This document shows positions 25,103-34,322 of a stretch of DNA of 64,000 nucleotides, in pieces. Positions within the stretch are counted from its first letter, which is position 1; each line of letters starts with the position of its first letter. The notes beneath the pieces are model-generated. The model saw only the letters and a list, made by a program, of their open reading frames with translations. It was not told the origin of the DNA and searched no databases. The position numbers and the translations under genes are program-made. Source of the DNA: Blastococcus sp. HT6-30 (lineage in GTDB: Bacteria > Actinomycetota > Actinomycetes > Mycobacteriales > Geodermatophilaceae); assembly GCF_039729015.1 (NCBI RefSeq), contig NZ_CP155792.1, positions 454,001 to 518,000 of the forward strand, in the 5' to 3' direction.

Positions 25103-27079
25103 ATGGAACGCAAGAAGATCTTCCGCTCCGTCTGGTTCTGGGTCGTCCTCGTCATCCTGCTGGCCCTCACCGTCTCGTCGCTGTTCAGCGGCAGCGGCGG
25201 CCTGAAGGAGATCACCACCTCGACGGCCCTCGAACAGATCGAGGAGGGCAACGTCGAGTCGGCGACCCTCAACACCAAGGAGCAGACGCTCGACCTGGTG
25301 CTCACCGACGAGGTCGAGGGCGCCACCGAGGTCACGACGTCCTACCCGGTCGCGGTGGAGGGCGACATCGTCGACCTCCTGCGCGCGCAGGAGGGTGAGG
25401 ACGCCTCGTTCGACACCAACGTCACCCAGGACAGCCTCCTGGTGAGCCTGCTGGTCAGCTTCCTGCCGTTCCTCATCCTGCTGCTGCTGCTGTTCTGGCT
25501 GTTCAACTCCATGCAGGGCGGCGGCCGCGGCGTCATGGCCTTCGGCAAGTCCAAGGCCAAGCAGATCACCAAGGACATGCCGAAGACGACGTTCGCCGAC
25601 GTCGCCGGCGCCGACGAGGCGATCGAGGAACTGCACGAGATCAAGGAGTTCCTGGCCAACCCGGTGAAGTTCCAGGCCGTCGGCGCGAAGATCCCCAAGG
25701 GTGTGCTGCTGTTCGGCCCGCCCGGTACCGGCAAGACGCTGCTGGCCCGCGCCGTGGCCGGCGAGGCGGGCGTGCCGTTCTTCTCCATCTCCGGCTCGGA
25801 CTTCGTCGAGATGTTCGTCGGTGTCGGCGCCAGCCGGGTCCGCGACCTGTTCACCCAGGCCAAGGAGAACTCCCCGGCGATCATCTTCGTCGACGAGATC
25901 GACGCCGTCGGCCGGCAGCGCGGCGCAGGCATGGGCGGCGGGCACGACGAGCGCGAACAGACGCTCAACCAGATGCTCGTCGAGATGGACGGCTTCGACG
26001 TCAAGGGCGGGGTCATCCTGATCGCCGCGACCAACCGGCCCGACGTCCTCGACCCCGCGCTGCTCCGCCCGGGCCGCTTCGACCGGCAGATCGCCGTCGA
26101 CCGGCCCGACCTCATGGGGCGCAAGAAGATCCTCGAGGTGCACGCCAAGGGCAAGCCGCTGGCGCCCGACGTCGACCTGGAGACCGTGGCCCGCCGCACG
26201 CCGGGCTTCACCGGCGCCGACCTCGCCAACGTGCTCAACGAGGGCGCGCTGCTCACCGCTCGCAACAACGGCTCGCTGATCACCGACGAGACCCTCGAAG
26301 AGGCGATCGACCGCGTCATCGCCGGCCCCGAGCGCAAGACGCGGGCGATGAGCGAGAAGGAGAAGAAGGTCACCGCCTACCACGAGGGCGGGCACGCCCT
26401 GGTGGCGCACGCACTGCCCAACCTGGACCCGGTGCACAAGGTGACGATCCTGCCGCGCGGCCGTTCGCTGGGGCACACGCTCGTCCTCCCGACCGAGGAC
26501 AAGTACACCCAGACGCGCTCGGAGATGATCGACACCCTCGCCTACGCCCTCGGCGGGCGCGCGGCCGAGGAGCTGGTCTTCCACGAGCCGACCACCGGTG
26601 CCGGCAACGACATCGAGAAGGCCACCTCGATGGCCCGGGCGATGGTCACCCAGTACGGCATGAGCGCCAAGCTCGGCGCGGTGAAGTACGGCAGCACCGA
26701 CTCGGAGCCGTTCCTCGGCCGGGACATGGGTTCGCGTCCGGACTACTCCGAGGCCGTGGCCGCCGACATCGACGCCGAGATCCGGGCGCTGATCGAGGCC
26801 GCGCACGACGAGGCGTGGGAGATCCTGGTCGAGTACCGCGCCGTCCTGGACCAGCTCGTGCTCGAGCTGATGGAGAAGGAGACGCTGTCGAAGGAGGACA
26901 TGGCGCGGATCTGCGCGCCGGTCGCCAAGCGCCCGTCGCTGGCCCCCTACAGCGGTTTCGGCAAGCGCACACCGTCGGACCAGCCGCCGGTGCTCACGCC
27001 GGCCGAGCGGGCCGGGCACAACGGCTCCGTGCCGCAGACCACCCCCGTCGGGGACGTCGGGGCCCCGGCCCAGCGATGA
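25103..27079 (+). CDS. ftsH: ATP-dependent zinc metalloprotease FtsH
   Basis: A 658-residue membrane protease that removes damaged and regulatory proteins. Two membrane helices (about 11-29 and 112-134) flank a small outer domain. The AAA+ module has Walker A GPPGTGKT at 205-212, [15 protein letters not shown], and the arginine fingers in RPGRFDR. The protease site HEGGH is at 427-431, with a third ligand aspartate near GNDIEKA. The tail is proline-rich and ends GAPAQR. ATG at 25103 has no clear ribosome site, but it gives the normal start MERKKIF. It overlaps folE by four bases. Confidence 0.96.
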   Translation: MERKKIFRSVWFWVVLVILLALTVSSLFSGSGGLKEITTSTALEQIEEGNVESATLNTKEQTLDLVLTDEVEGATEVTTSYPVAVEGDIVDLLRAQEGEDASFDTNVTQDSLLVSLLVSFLPFLILLLLLFWLFNSMQGGGRGVMAFGKSKAKQITKDMPKTTFADVAGADEAIEELHEIKEFLANPVKFQAVGAKIPKGVLLFGPPGTGKTLLARAVAGEAGVPFFSISGSDFVEMFVGVGASRVRDLFTQAKENSPAIIFVDEIDAVGRQRGAGMGGGHDEREQTLNQMLVEMDGFDVKGGVILIAATNRPDVLDPALLRPGRFDRQIAVDRPDLMGRKKILEVHAKGKPLAPDVDLETVARRTPGFTGADLANVLNEGALLTARNNGSLITDETLEEAIDRVIAGPERKTRAMSEKEKKVTAYHEGGHALVAHALPNLDPVHKVTILPRGRSLGHTLVLPTEDKYTQTRSEMIDTLAYALGGRAAEELVFHEPTTGAGNDIEKATSMARAMVTQYGMSAKLGAVKYGSTDSEPFLGRDMGSRPDYSEAVAADIDAEIRALIEAAHDEAWEILVEYRAVLDQLVLELMEKETLSKEDMARICAPVAKRPSLAPYSGFGKRTPSDQPPVLTPAERAGHNGSVPQTTPVGDVGAPAQR

Positions 27080-27693
27080 GTGAGATCCCGGCCGCACCGG
27101 AGGACCTGCTGCTGCAGCCGGCCGCCGGGGTCGACCAGGAGCGGGCGGCGGCGGCGGTCCGCGAGCTGCTGATCGCCGTCGGCGAGGACCCGGACCGGCC
27201 CGGCCTGCAGGACACCCCCGCCCGGGTCGCCCGCTCCTACGCGGAGACGTTCGCCGGCCTCTGGCAGGACCCGTACGACATCCTCGCGACGACGTTCGAC
27301 GAGGACCACGACGAGCTGGTGCTGGTCAAGGACATCCCGATGTACTCGACCTGCGAGCACCACCTGGTGCCCTTCCACGGGGTCGCCCACGTCGCCTACA
27401 TCCCGGGGGAGGACGGCCGGGTGACCGGCCTGTCCAAGCTGGCCCGGCTGGTGGAGGTCTACGCCCGCCGCCCCCAGGTGCAGGAGCGGATGACGCGGCA
27501 GATCGCCGACGCGCTCGACGACGCCCTCAAGCCGCGCGGCGTCCTGGTCGTGGTCCAGGCCGAGCACCTGTGCATGGCCATGCGGGGCATCCGCAAGCCC
27601 GGGTCCTCCACGGTGACCTCGGCGGTGCGGGGCCTCTTCCGGGAGAACGCGGCCACCCGCAGCGAGGCGATGAGCCTCGTGCTCGGCCGGTGA
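27076..27693 (+). CDS. folE: GTP cyclohydrolase I
   Basis: A 205-residue enzyme that turns GTP into dihydroneopterin triphosphate, the first step of folate synthesis. The zinc site appears as CEHH in [12 protein letters not shown], with a third ligand cysteine in [31 protein letters not shown] is the standard core. It overlaps ftsH (ATGA) and is followed by folP, folB and folK, a full pathway block. Confidence 0.96.
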   Translation: MSEIPAAPEDLLLQPAAGVDQERAAAAVRELLIAVGEDPDRPGLQDTPARVARSYAETFAGLWQDPYDILATTFDEDHDELVLVKDIPMYSTCEHHLVPFHGVAHVAYIPGEDGRVTGLSKLARLVEVYARRPQVQERMTRQIADALDDALKPRGVLVVVQAEHLCMAMRGIRKPGSSTVTSAVRGLFRENAATRSEAMSLVLGR

Positions 27694-27706
27694 GCGCGGC
27701 GCGGCG

Positions 27707-28561
27707 ATGAGCACGGAGCCCCTGCCGCGGACGGGACGCTGCCTGGTCATGGGCGTCCTCAACGTCACCCCCGACTCGTTCTCCGACGGCGGCTGCTTCG
27801 CCGACCCCGCCACCGCGATCGCCCACGGGCTGGCGATGCACGCGGCCGGCGCCGACTACGTCGACGTCGGCGGGGAGTCCACCCGCCCCGGAGCCGACCG
27901 CGTGGACGCCACCGAGGAGTGCCGCCGGGTGCTGCCGGTGATCCGCGAGCTCTCGGCCGCCGGGGTGCGCACCAGCGTGGACACCACCCGGGCCGAGGTC
28001 GCCGAGGCCGCGCTGGACGCCGGCGCCGTGCTGGTCAACGACGTCAGCGGCGGCCTGGCCGACGAGGGCATGGCCAAGCTGGTCGCCGGCGCCGGCGCCC
28101 CCTGGGTGCTCATGCACTGGCGGGGGCACAGCCGGGAGATGTACGCGGCGGCGCAGTACGGCGACGTCGTCACCGAGGTCTGCGCCGAGCTCACCGCACG
28201 GGTGGAGGACGTCGTCTCCGCCGGCGTGCACCCCGGGCAGCTCGTGCTCGACCCCGGTCTCGGCTTCGCCAAGCGCGCCGAGCACAACTGGGCGCTGCTG
28301 GCGGGGCTCGACCGGCTCGTGGCCCTGGGGCTGCCGGTCCTCGTCGGCGCGTCCCGCAAGACGTTCCTCGGCAAGCTGCTCGCCGGGCCCGGCGCTGGGG
28401 CCCGGCCCGCGGAGCAGCGCGACGCCGCCACGCTTGCCACCACGGTGCTCGCCGCCCAGGCTGGGGCGTGGGGCGTGCGCGTCCACGACGCCGCGGCGTC
28501 GGTCGACGCGGTCCGCACGCTCGAGGCCGTCCGAGCCGTGAAGGGAGCCGGTCGTGGCTGA
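27707..28561 (+). CDS. folP: Dihydropteroate synthase
   Basis: A 284-residue TIM-barrel enzyme that joins p-aminobenzoate to the pterin; it is the sulfonamide target. MGVLNVTPDSFSDGG, GGESTRPGA, VLVNDVSGG and GASRKTFLG are the conserved loops, and DPGLGFAKRAEHNW is the substrate-binding stretch. ATG at 27707 lies 13 bases after folE. It overlaps folB by 8 bases. Confidence 0.95.
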   Translation: MSTEPLPRTGRCLVMGVLNVTPDSFSDGGCFADPATAIAHGLAMHAAGADYVDVGGESTRPGADRVDATEECRRVLPVIRELSAAGVRTSVDTTRAEVAEAALDAGAVLVNDVSGGLADEGMAKLVAGAGAPWVLMHWRGHSREMYAAAQYGDVVTEVCAELTARVEDVVSAGVHPGQLVLDPGLGFAKRAEHNWALLAGLDRLVALGLPVLVGASRKTFLGKLLAGPGAGARPAEQRDAATLATTVLAAQAGAWGVRVHDAAASVDAVRTLEAVRAVKGAGRG

Positions 28562-28931
28562 CCACCGCACGCCGGACCGGATCGTCGTCCGCGGCATCCG
28601 CGCCCACGCCCACCACGGCGTCTACGCCTTCGAACGGGAGCGCGGTCAGGTGTTCCGCGCCGATGCCGTGCTCGAGGTGGACACCTCCGCCGCCGCCGCC
28701 GGGGACCACCTGGACCGCACGGTCGACTACGCCGACCTGGCCCAGCAGCTGCACGCGGTGCTGAACGGGGAGCCGGTCAACCTGCTGGAGACCCTGGCCC
28801 AGCGGCTGGCCGACGTGTGCCTGGCCAACCCGCTCGTCGACGCGGTGGAGATCACCGTGCACAAGCCCGAGGCCGAGCTGGGCGTCCCGTTCGACGACGT
28901 CATGGTCACCATCCGGCGAGAGCGCCGGTGA
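28554..28931 (+). CDS. folB: Dihydroneopterin aldolase
   Basis: A 125-residue enzyme that cleaves dihydroneopterin to 6-hydroxymethyl-dihydropterin. IVVRGIRAHAHHGVYAFERE carries the conserved His-His-Gly, and TVDYADLAQQL and NLLETLAQRLAD are typical. KPEAELGVPFDDVMVTIRR closes the fold. GTG at 28554 overlaps folP by 8 bases, and its stop overlaps the folK start by four. Confidence 0.94.
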   Translation: MADHRTPDRIVVRGIRAHAHHGVYAFERERGQVFRADAVLEVDTSAAAAGDHLDRTVDYADLAQQLHAVLNGEPVNLLETLAQRLADVCLANPLVDAVEITVHKPEAELGVPFDDVMVTIRRERR

Positions 28932-29431
28932 GCCGCGCCGTCCTGTCGCTGGGAGCCAACCTCGGCGACCGCGCCGGCGCGCTCCGCGCAGCGCTGACGG
29001 CGCTCAAGGAGCACGGCCTCGTCGCCCGCTCCACGCTGTACGAGACGCCGCCGTGGGGACCGGTCGAGCAGCCGCCGTACCTGAACGCGGTCGCCGTCGT
29101 CCGGGGGGACCGTGACGCGCGCGGCTGGCTGGACCTGGCGCACGAGCTGGAGCAGGCGGCCGGCCGCACCCGGGAGGTGCGCTGGGGCGCGCGCACCCTC
29201 GACGTCGACGTGGTCACCGTGACGGGGGACGACGGCACGCCGGTGATCTCCGACGACCCGGAGCTGACCCTGCCCCACCCGCGGGCGCACGAGCGCGCGT
29301 TCGTGCTGGTCCCGTGGCTCACCCTGGACCCGACCGCGGCCCTCCCCGCACGGGGGAAGGTCGCCGACCTCGTGGCTGCCCTCGACCCCGCCGACGTGGC
29401 GGCGGTCGTGCGCTGGGACCACCTCCACTGA
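28928..29431 (+). CDS. folK: 6-hydroxymethyl-7,8-dihydropterin pyrophosphokinase
   Basis: A 167-residue HPPK that transfers pyrophosphate from ATP to the pterin, directly before FolP acts. LSLGANLGDR starts the fold; ETPPWGPVEQPPYLNAV binds the pterin; RWGARTLDVDVV carries the magnesium-binding aspartates, and LPHPRAHERAFVLVPW is the family signature. GTG at 28928 overlaps folB by four bases. Confidence 0.95.
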   Translation: MSRAVLSLGANLGDRAGALRAALTALKEHGLVARSTLYETPPWGPVEQPPYLNAVAVVRGDRDARGWLDLAHELEQAAGRTREVRWGARTLDVDVVTVTGDDGTPVISDDPELTLPHPRAHERAFVLVPWLTLDPTAALPARGKVADLVAALDPADVAAVVRWDHLH

Positions 29432-29438
29432 GCCGGCC

Positions 29439-29954
29439 GTGACCCCCGTCCGCCGCCCCGACCTCGCCGTGCTCGCCCTCGGGCTGGCCGTGGCGGCGTG
29501 GCTGCTCGTGCGCACCTGGTACGGGGAGCTGCCACCGCTCCGCTGGTGGCTGCCGGCGCCGCTGGCCGTGCTCGCCCTCGCCGAGGCGCTGGGGGCCCGC
29601 ACCCTCCGGATCCGGCTGTCGGCGCTGCGCGAGGCCCGCGCCGGCCGGGGCCCCACCGACGGAAGGGCGCCCGCGGTGCGGCCGGTGGAGCCGATGCTGG
29701 TGGCCCGCCTGGCGGTCCTGGCCCAGGCCAGCGCCTACGTGGGTGCGGTGGTCACCGGCATCTGGCTCGGCGTGCTGGCCTACACCGGTCCGGCGGTCGG
29801 CCGGCTGCAGGCGGCCGGGAACGACACCGTCACCGCGCTGCTCGGCCTGGTGGCCTCCGTGGCGCTGGTCTCCGCCGCGCTGTGGCTGGAGTCGGTCTGC
29901 CGCGTTCCACCGGGCTCGGCCGACGACGAGCCGGCGCCCGGGGTGTCGGCCTAG
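29439..29954 (+). CDS. DUF3180 membrane protein
   Basis: A 171-residue protein with four hydrophobic segments (about 8-25, 33-50, 86-113 and 127-148). DUF3180 members follow folK in many actinobacteria (Rv3605c in M. tuberculosis), and the spacing here is 7 bases, so it is the last gene of the fol operon. PVEPMLVARLAVLAQASAYVGA is the best-conserved part. The function is unknown. Confidence 0.8.
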   Translation: MTPVRRPDLAVLALGLAVAAWLLVRTWYGELPPLRWWLPAPLAVLALAEALGARTLRIRLSALREARAGRGPTDGRAPAVRPVEPMLVARLAVLAQASAYVGAVVTGIWLGVLAYTGPAVGRLQAAGNDTVTALLGLVASVALVSAALWLESVCRVPPGSADDEPAPGVSA

Positions 29955-29963
29955 CCCGGACAT

Positions 29964-29988
29964 GCGCCGCCCGTACGGGGGACGGCGC
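29964..29988 (+). terminator. Likely terminator of the ftsH-fol operon
   Basis: GCGCCG (29964-29969) pairs with CGGCGC (29983-29988), and inside it CCCGT pairs with ACGGG. It lies 10 bases after the DUF3180 stop, at the edge of the accessory block. Confidence 0.55.
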
Positions 29989-30035
29989 AAGAACGGTCAA
30001 GCAGCTCCGCCTCCCCGCGACGCACCCTGGACCGC

Positions 30036-30956
30036 ATGACGGGACGGGACCGGCTGCGCGAACTGCTCGACGCCGTGCTCGACGAGGACAACCACACCCT
30101 CGCGGAGATGGCCGGCGAGGCCTACGCCTCGCCGTTCCACTTCAGCCGGGTGCTGTCCCGCGACGCCGGCGAGGCGCCCGTGGCGATGCGGCGACGGGTG
30201 ATGCTCGAGCGCGCCGCGTGGCAGCTGCGGCAGGGCGGCAGCGTCACCGAGGCGGCCTGGGCCGCGGGGTACGAGTCGGTCGAGGGCTTCAGCCGCGCCT
30301 TCGCCCGGGCCTTCGGCCGGGCCCCCAGCACGGTCGACGCGACGACCGGCCACTGGCTGCCGGCGCCGAACGGCATCCATTTCCACCCGCCCACCTCGCT
30401 GTGGGTGGAGAGCACGGAGCACGCCATGAACCCGCTCACCGAGCAGCTGGTGGCGCACGCGCTGGACGACACCCGCCACCTGATCGAGGTCGCGGCGGGC
30501 CTGACCGGCGAGGAGTACCGCGCGCGGCGGCTGCCCGGCCTGGTGGTGCAGCCGTGGGACGGCCCGGAGGAGTCGGTCCAGGCGGTGCTCGAGCACCTGG
30601 TGTGCACGGTGGAGGTCTGGCTGGCCTCGATCGAGGGCCGCGACCTGCCCGATCGCGACGACGACCCCGGCGCGGCCCGGCTGCTGGAGCGGCACGACGC
30701 AGCGGCGCCGGGCTGGCTGGCCGTGGTGCGGGACGTCGACCGGCGGGGCGGCTGGGACGACCGGCTGATCGACGCGCTGTGCGAGCCGCCGGAGAGCTTC
30801 GTGCTCAGCAGCGTCGTCGCGCACGTGCTCACGTACTCGGCGCACCGCCGCCAGCTCGTCCGTCACCTGCTGCGCTCCGCCGGCCGGGACATCGACACCG
30901 GCGACCCCATCGACTGGCTCCGCGCCCGCCGCGGCGAGACCCCTGGAGGAATTTGA
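30036..30956 (+). CDS. AraC-type regulator fused to a DinB-like domain
   Basis: A 306-residue two-domain protein. Residues 1 to about 108 form two helix-turn-helix units of the AraC family (TLAEMAGEAYASPFHFSRVLSR, cut here, then SVTEAAWAAGYESVEGFSRAF). From about 128 a four-helix DinB-like domain starts; EHLVCTVEVW and HVLTYSAHRR supply the histidines that bind metal in DinB proteins. DinB folds occur in thiol transferases and stress proteins. The gene overlaps the next by one base (TGATG), so it probably controls, or is made together with, the DHFR-like protein. No ligand is known. Confidence 0.82.
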   Translation: MTGRDRLRELLDAVLDEDNHTLAEMAGEAYASPFHFSRVLSRDAGEAPVAMRRRVMLERAAWQLRQGGSVTEAAWAAGYESVEGFSRAFARAFGRAPSTVDATTGHWLPAPNGIHFHPPTSLWVESTEHAMNPLTEQLVAHALDDTRHLIEVAAGLTGEEYRARRLPGLVVQPWDGPEESVQAVLEHLVCTVEVWLASIEGRDLPDRDDDPGAARLLERHDAAAPGWLAVVRDVDRRGGWDDRLIDALCEPPESFVLSSVVAHVLTYSAHRRQLVRHLLRSAGRDIDTGDPIDWLRARRGETPGGI

Positions 30957-31516
30957 TGCTGACCTACTACACCGCCACCACCCTGGACGGCTGGATCGCC
31001 GATCCCGACGACTCCCTCGACTGGCTGTTCCGGCAGGAGGAGGGCGAGGGCGGGACGTCCGGGTTCGACGCGTTCATGTCCGGGATCGGGGCGCTCGTCA
31101 TGGGATCGACCACCTACGAGTGGGTCCTCGCGCACGAGGCCGCCGCCGGGAACGGGTGGCCGTTCGCGCTGCCGACGTGGGTCATGACCAGCCGCGACCT
31201 GCCGGCCGGCGAGGGCGCCGACGTCCGGTTCGCCTCGGGCGACGTCCGTGCGGTGCACCACGCGATGACCGCCGCGGCGGGCGGGCGGCACCTCTGGCTG
31301 GTCGGCGGGGGAGACCTGGCCGGCCAGTTCGCCGACGCCGGGCTGCTCGACGAGGTCGTCGTCTCCGTCGCGCCGGTGACCCTCGGCGCGGGGCGGCCGC
31401 TGCTCCCACGACGGCTGGACCTGGAGCTGGTCGACGCCGCGGTCAGCGGCACGTTCGTGGCCGCGCGCTACCGCGTGGCCGGCCCGCTGCTCGAGGACCG
31501 GCGCGAGCGCCCCTGA
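30956..31516 (+). CDS. Dihydrofolate reductase/RibD C-terminal family protein
   Basis: A 186-residue protein of the RibD C-terminal (DHFR-like) family. TATTLDGWIADPDDSLDWL is the usual opening, MGSTTYEWV and WVMTSRDL follow, and WLVGGGDLAGQFADAGLLDE is the cofactor-binding strand-helix. Such proteins are NADPH-dependent reductases, often of unknown substrate. ATG at 30956 has a near-perfect GGAGGA ribosome site, stronger than that of its operon partner. It is convergent with the osmolyte transporter ATPase gene, with 5 bases between the stops. Confidence 0.85.
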   Translation: MLTYYTATTLDGWIADPDDSLDWLFRQEEGEGGTSGFDAFMSGIGALVMGSTTYEWVLAHEAAAGNGWPFALPTWVMTSRDLPAGEGADVRFASGDVRAVHHAMTAAAGGRHLWLVGGGDLAGQFADAGLLDEVVVSVAPVTLGAGRPLLPRRLDLELVDAAVSGTFVAARYRVAGPLLEDRRERP

Positions 31517-31521
31517 CACCC

Positions 31522-32730
31522 CTACCCGGATGCCGCGCCGGCGGTCTCGGGGGCCCGGCCCTCCACCGAGCGGCGCAGGGCCGCATGCAGCGACTCGGGG
31601 GTGAGCACGCCCAGGAAACGGTCGCCGTCCAACACGGCCACCCAGCCGGCCTCGTGCTGGAGCATCGTGGAGAACGCAGTCTTGAGCGACGCCTCCACCG
31701 GGACCCAGGCCTCCATCCGTCTGCCGGCGTCGCGCACGATGCCGCTGCCGGAGGCCCGGTCGGCCGACAGCCAGCCGTGCAGCGCCTGCCGGTCGTCGAG
31801 GACGACGGCCCAGCGGGCGCCGTTCCGGGCGAGCACGCTGCGCGCGTCGGCGAGCCCGTCGTCGACGTGCACGACCGGCGGGTGCTCGAGGTCGGCGGCG
31901 TCGATGCCGGTGACGGCCAGGCGCTTGAGGCCCCGGTCGGCACCGACGAAGTCGGCCACGAAGGGGGTCGCGGGGTTCCCCAGCAGCTCGGCGGGGGTGG
32001 CGAACTGCTCGACCCGGCCGCCGTGGCTCATGACGGCGATCCGGTCGCCGAGGCGCACGGCCTCCTCGATGTCGTGGGTGACGAAGACGATCGTCTTGCG
32101 CACGGTCTCCTGCAGCCGCAGGAACTCCGACTGCAGCCGCTCCCGCACGATGGGGTCCACCGCCGAGAACGGCTCGTCCATGAGCAGGACGCCCGGGTCG
32201 GCGGCCAGGGCCCGGGCCACGCCGGCCCGCTGCCGCTGACCGCCGGACAGCTGGTGGGGGTAGCGGTCCCCGTGGACGGCGGGGTCGAGCCCCACCACGT
32301 CGAGCAGCTCGTCGACGCGGGCGCGGGTGCGTCTCTTGTCCCAGCCCAGCAGCCGCGGCACGGTGCCCACGTTGACCCGCACGGTCTGGTGCGGGAAGAG
32401 GCCGACGTTCTGGATGACGTAGCCGATCCGCCGGCGCAACCGCACCGGATCGGCCCGCGTGACGTCCTCCCCGCCGATCAGGATGCGCCCCGTCGACGGC
32501 TCGATGATCCGGTTGATCATCTTCATCGTGGTCGTCTTGCCGCATCCGGATGGCCCCACCAGGACGGTCAGCTCGCCGGCGGCGAAGGTGAGGTCGAGCT
32601 CCTCGACGCCGACGGTGCCGTCGGCGTAGACCTTGCTCACCCCCTCGAGCCGGATCTCCGCAGCGCCGCCGGCCTCGCTGGGGGAGGCGGCAGGGGGCGG
32701 CGGCGGAGTCGGTGACGAAGTAGCGTCCAC
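31522..32730 (-). CDS. opuCA: Osmolyte (glycine betaine/choline type) ABC transporter ATPase with CBS domains
   Basis: A 402-residue OpuCA/ProV-type ATPase. Walker A GPSGCGKTT is at 59-67, the Q-loop in VIQNVGLFPHQTV, the signature LSGGQ at 161-165 and Walker B MDEP at 184-187, followed by the family's THDIEEAVRLGDRI. Residues about 275-385 form a CBS pair; in OpuA/OpuC transporters CBS modules sense ionic strength. GTG at 32730 has AGGAGG at 32739-32744 on its strand. Unusually, the ATPase gene is divergent from its two permease genes. Confidence 0.9.
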   Translation of the reverse strand: MDATSSPTPPPPPAASPSEAGGAAEIRLEGVSKVYADGTVGVEELDLTFAAGELTVLVGPSGCGKTTTMKMINRIIEPSTGRILIGGEDVTRADPVRLRRRIGYVIQNVGLFPHQTVRVNVGTVPRLLGWDKRRTRARVDELLDVVGLDPAVHGDRYPHQLSGGQRQRAGVARALAADPGVLLMDEPFSAVDPIVRERLQSEFLRLQETVRKTIVFVTHDIEEAVRLGDRIAVMSHGGRVEQFATPAELLGNPATPFVADFVGADRGLKRLAVTGIDAADLEHPPVVHVDDGLADARSVLARNGARWAVVLDDRQALHGWLSADRASGSGIVRDAGRRMEAWVPVEASLKTAFSTMLQHEAGWVAVLDGDRFLGVLTPESLHAALRRSVEGRAPETAGAASG

Positions 32731-32756
32731 GTGGTGATCCTCCTGGGAGGCGCCCG
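32731..32756. promoter_or_regulatory. 26-base divergent start region with back-to-back ribosome sites
   Basis: The ATPase gene (minus) and permease gene (plus) start codons are separated by only 26 bases. CCTCCTGGGAGG at 32739-32750 provides AGGAGG to the minus-strand gene and GGGAGG to the plus-strand gene. Any promoters must lie within the opposite gene. Confidence 0.7.
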
Positions 32757-33455
32757 GTGCTGAGCGCGGCGAGCGTCGAGCCGCTCGCGGTCGATGCGGC
32801 GCCGAATCCCTGGTTCGACCCGTCCTACGTGACATCCAACTGGACCACCATTGTGGGGTACCTGGGCGAGCACGTCCGGCTCACGACCGCCGCCGTGGTC
32901 CTCGGTGCGCTGATCGCGCTGCCGCTGGCCCTCCTGGCCCGCCGCAGCCGGTGGCTCGCCGGTCCGGTCCTCGGGCTCTCCACGCTGATCTACACGATCC
33001 CCTCGCTGGCGATGTTCGCCTTCGTCGCGCCGATCACCGGCATCACCGCGACGACGGTGCTCATCGGCCTGGTCCTGTACTCGCTGGTGATCCTGGTCCG
33101 CAACTTCCTCGCCGGGCTGCAGGCGGTACCGGCCGACGTCCGGGAGGCCGCGCGGGGCATGGGCTACGGGCCGGTCCGGCTCTTCTGGCAGGTGGAGCTC
33201 CCGCTGGCGCTGCCGGCGTTCATGGCCGGCATCCGGGTCGCCACCGTGTCCACGGTGGCGTTGGTGACCGTGGGCGTCATCGTCGGCCACGGCGGGCTCG
33301 GTCAGCTGATCACCGGCGGGTTCGCCGCGAACTTCTACCGCGCGCAGATCGTGACCGGCGCCGTGGGCTGCGTCCTGCTCGCCCTGCTCGCCGACCTGCT
33401 CCTGGCCGGCGTCGAGCGCCTGCTCACCCCCTGGGCCCGGCAGGCACGGGCATGA
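32757..33455 (+). CDS. opuCB: Osmolyte ABC transporter permease, first subunit
   Basis: A 232-residue inner-membrane permease of the OpuCB/ProW type. About five to six membrane helices start near residue 42, and the EAA loop is EAARGMGYGPVRLFWQVELPLALP. YTIPSLAMFAFV is the conserved early helix. GTG at 32757 has GGGAGG 6 bases upstream. It overlaps the second permease gene by four bases (ATGA). Confidence 0.88.
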   Translation: MLSAASVEPLAVDAAPNPWFDPSYVTSNWTTIVGYLGEHVRLTTAAVVLGALIALPLALLARRSRWLAGPVLGLSTLIYTIPSLAMFAFVAPITGITATTVLIGLVLYSLVILVRNFLAGLQAVPADVREAARGMGYGPVRLFWQVELPLALPAFMAGIRVATVSTVALVTVGVIVGHGGLGQLITGGFAANFYRAQIVTGAVGCVLLALLADLLLAGVERLLTPWARQARA

Positions 33456-34180
33456 ACCGGCTCGGCGACGCGCTCCTGTACCTCAACGACCCGTTCAACT
33501 GGACCCGGGCCGGCGGCATCCTCGACCTGCTCGCCGAGCACCTGCGGATCTCGGTCCTCGCCGTGCTGGCCGCCATGGTGGTGGCCCTGCCGGTGGGGAT
33601 CGCGCTGGGGCACACCGGCCGCGGGGGCGCGTTCACCGTGGCGCTGTCCAACGTGTCCCGCGCCGTGCCGACGCTCGCACTGCTCACCGTCTTCGCGGTC
33701 ACCCCGATCGGCTTCGGGCCGACGGCGACGACGATCGCGCTCGGCGTCTTCGCCGTCCCCCCGATCCTCACCAACACCTACGTCGGCTTCCGCGGGGTGG
33801 ACCGGGACGTCGTCGAGGCAGCGCGGGCGATGGGCTTCTCGGGGTGGCAGGTGGCGATGCGGGTGGAGCTGCCGCTGGCCGCTCCGCTGCTCATGACCGG
33901 CGTCCGCACCGCCGCGGTACAGGTCGTGGCCACGGCCACGCTCGCCGCGCTGGTGGCCGGCGGGGGGCTCGGCCGGATCATCACGCTGGGGTTCCGCCAG
34001 CAGGACTACGGCGCCGTCGTCGCCGGCGCGATCCTGGTCGCCGCTCTCGCCGTGCTCACCGAGCTGCTCCTGGTGGCCGTGTCCTGGGCGCTCACGCCGG
34101 GGGAGAAGCGGCTGCCCTTCCTGCGGGTCCGCCGGGGCGGCCCGACCCCGGAGCCGACGTCGTCCAGCGTCCCCCTCTGA
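33452..34180 (+). CDS. opuCD: Osmolyte ABC transporter permease, second subunit
   Basis: A 242-residue second permease. The EAA loop is EAARAMGFSGWQVAMRVELPLAAP, and SRAVPTLALLTVFAV corresponds to the helix of the first subunit. The tail is charged and proline-rich. ATG overlaps the end of opuCB. A 142-base gap with an inverted repeat separates it from the binding-protein gene. Confidence 0.88.
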   Translation: MNRLGDALLYLNDPFNWTRAGGILDLLAEHLRISVLAVLAAMVVALPVGIALGHTGRGGAFTVALSNVSRAVPTLALLTVFAVTPIGFGPTATTIALGVFAVPPILTNTYVGFRGVDRDVVEAARAMGFSGWQVAMRVELPLAAPLLMTGVRTAAVQVVATATLAALVAGGGLGRIITLGFRQQDYGAVVAGAILVAALAVLTELLLVAVSWALTPGEKRLPFLRVRRGGPTPEPTSSSVPL

Positions 34181-34223
34181 TCACGCCTCGGTAACGGAAT
34201 CCCGCAGGCGGCCGACTCGATTG

Positions 34224-34237
34224 CGTTGCGTGCAACG
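34224..34237. promoter_or_regulatory. Inverted repeat upstream of the binding-protein gene
   Basis: CGTTGC-GT-GCAACG, perfect arms of six, 86 bases before the ATG at 34323. It could be an operator for a dimeric regulator or a short hairpin. No regulator can be assigned. Confidence 0.4.
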
Positions 34238-34322
34238 GAGCGGTTCGATGAGGCTGCGGGAGTCCTCCCGCCAGACACGCGTGACTGCGACAAGGCGGTC
34301 ACGGGACACAGAAGGCGGGCTC

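Noticed and set aside
34181-34322. A riboswitch or attenuator in the leader of the binding-protein gene
   Set aside because: The region holds only the short inverted repeat; no conserved aptamer pattern was recognised.
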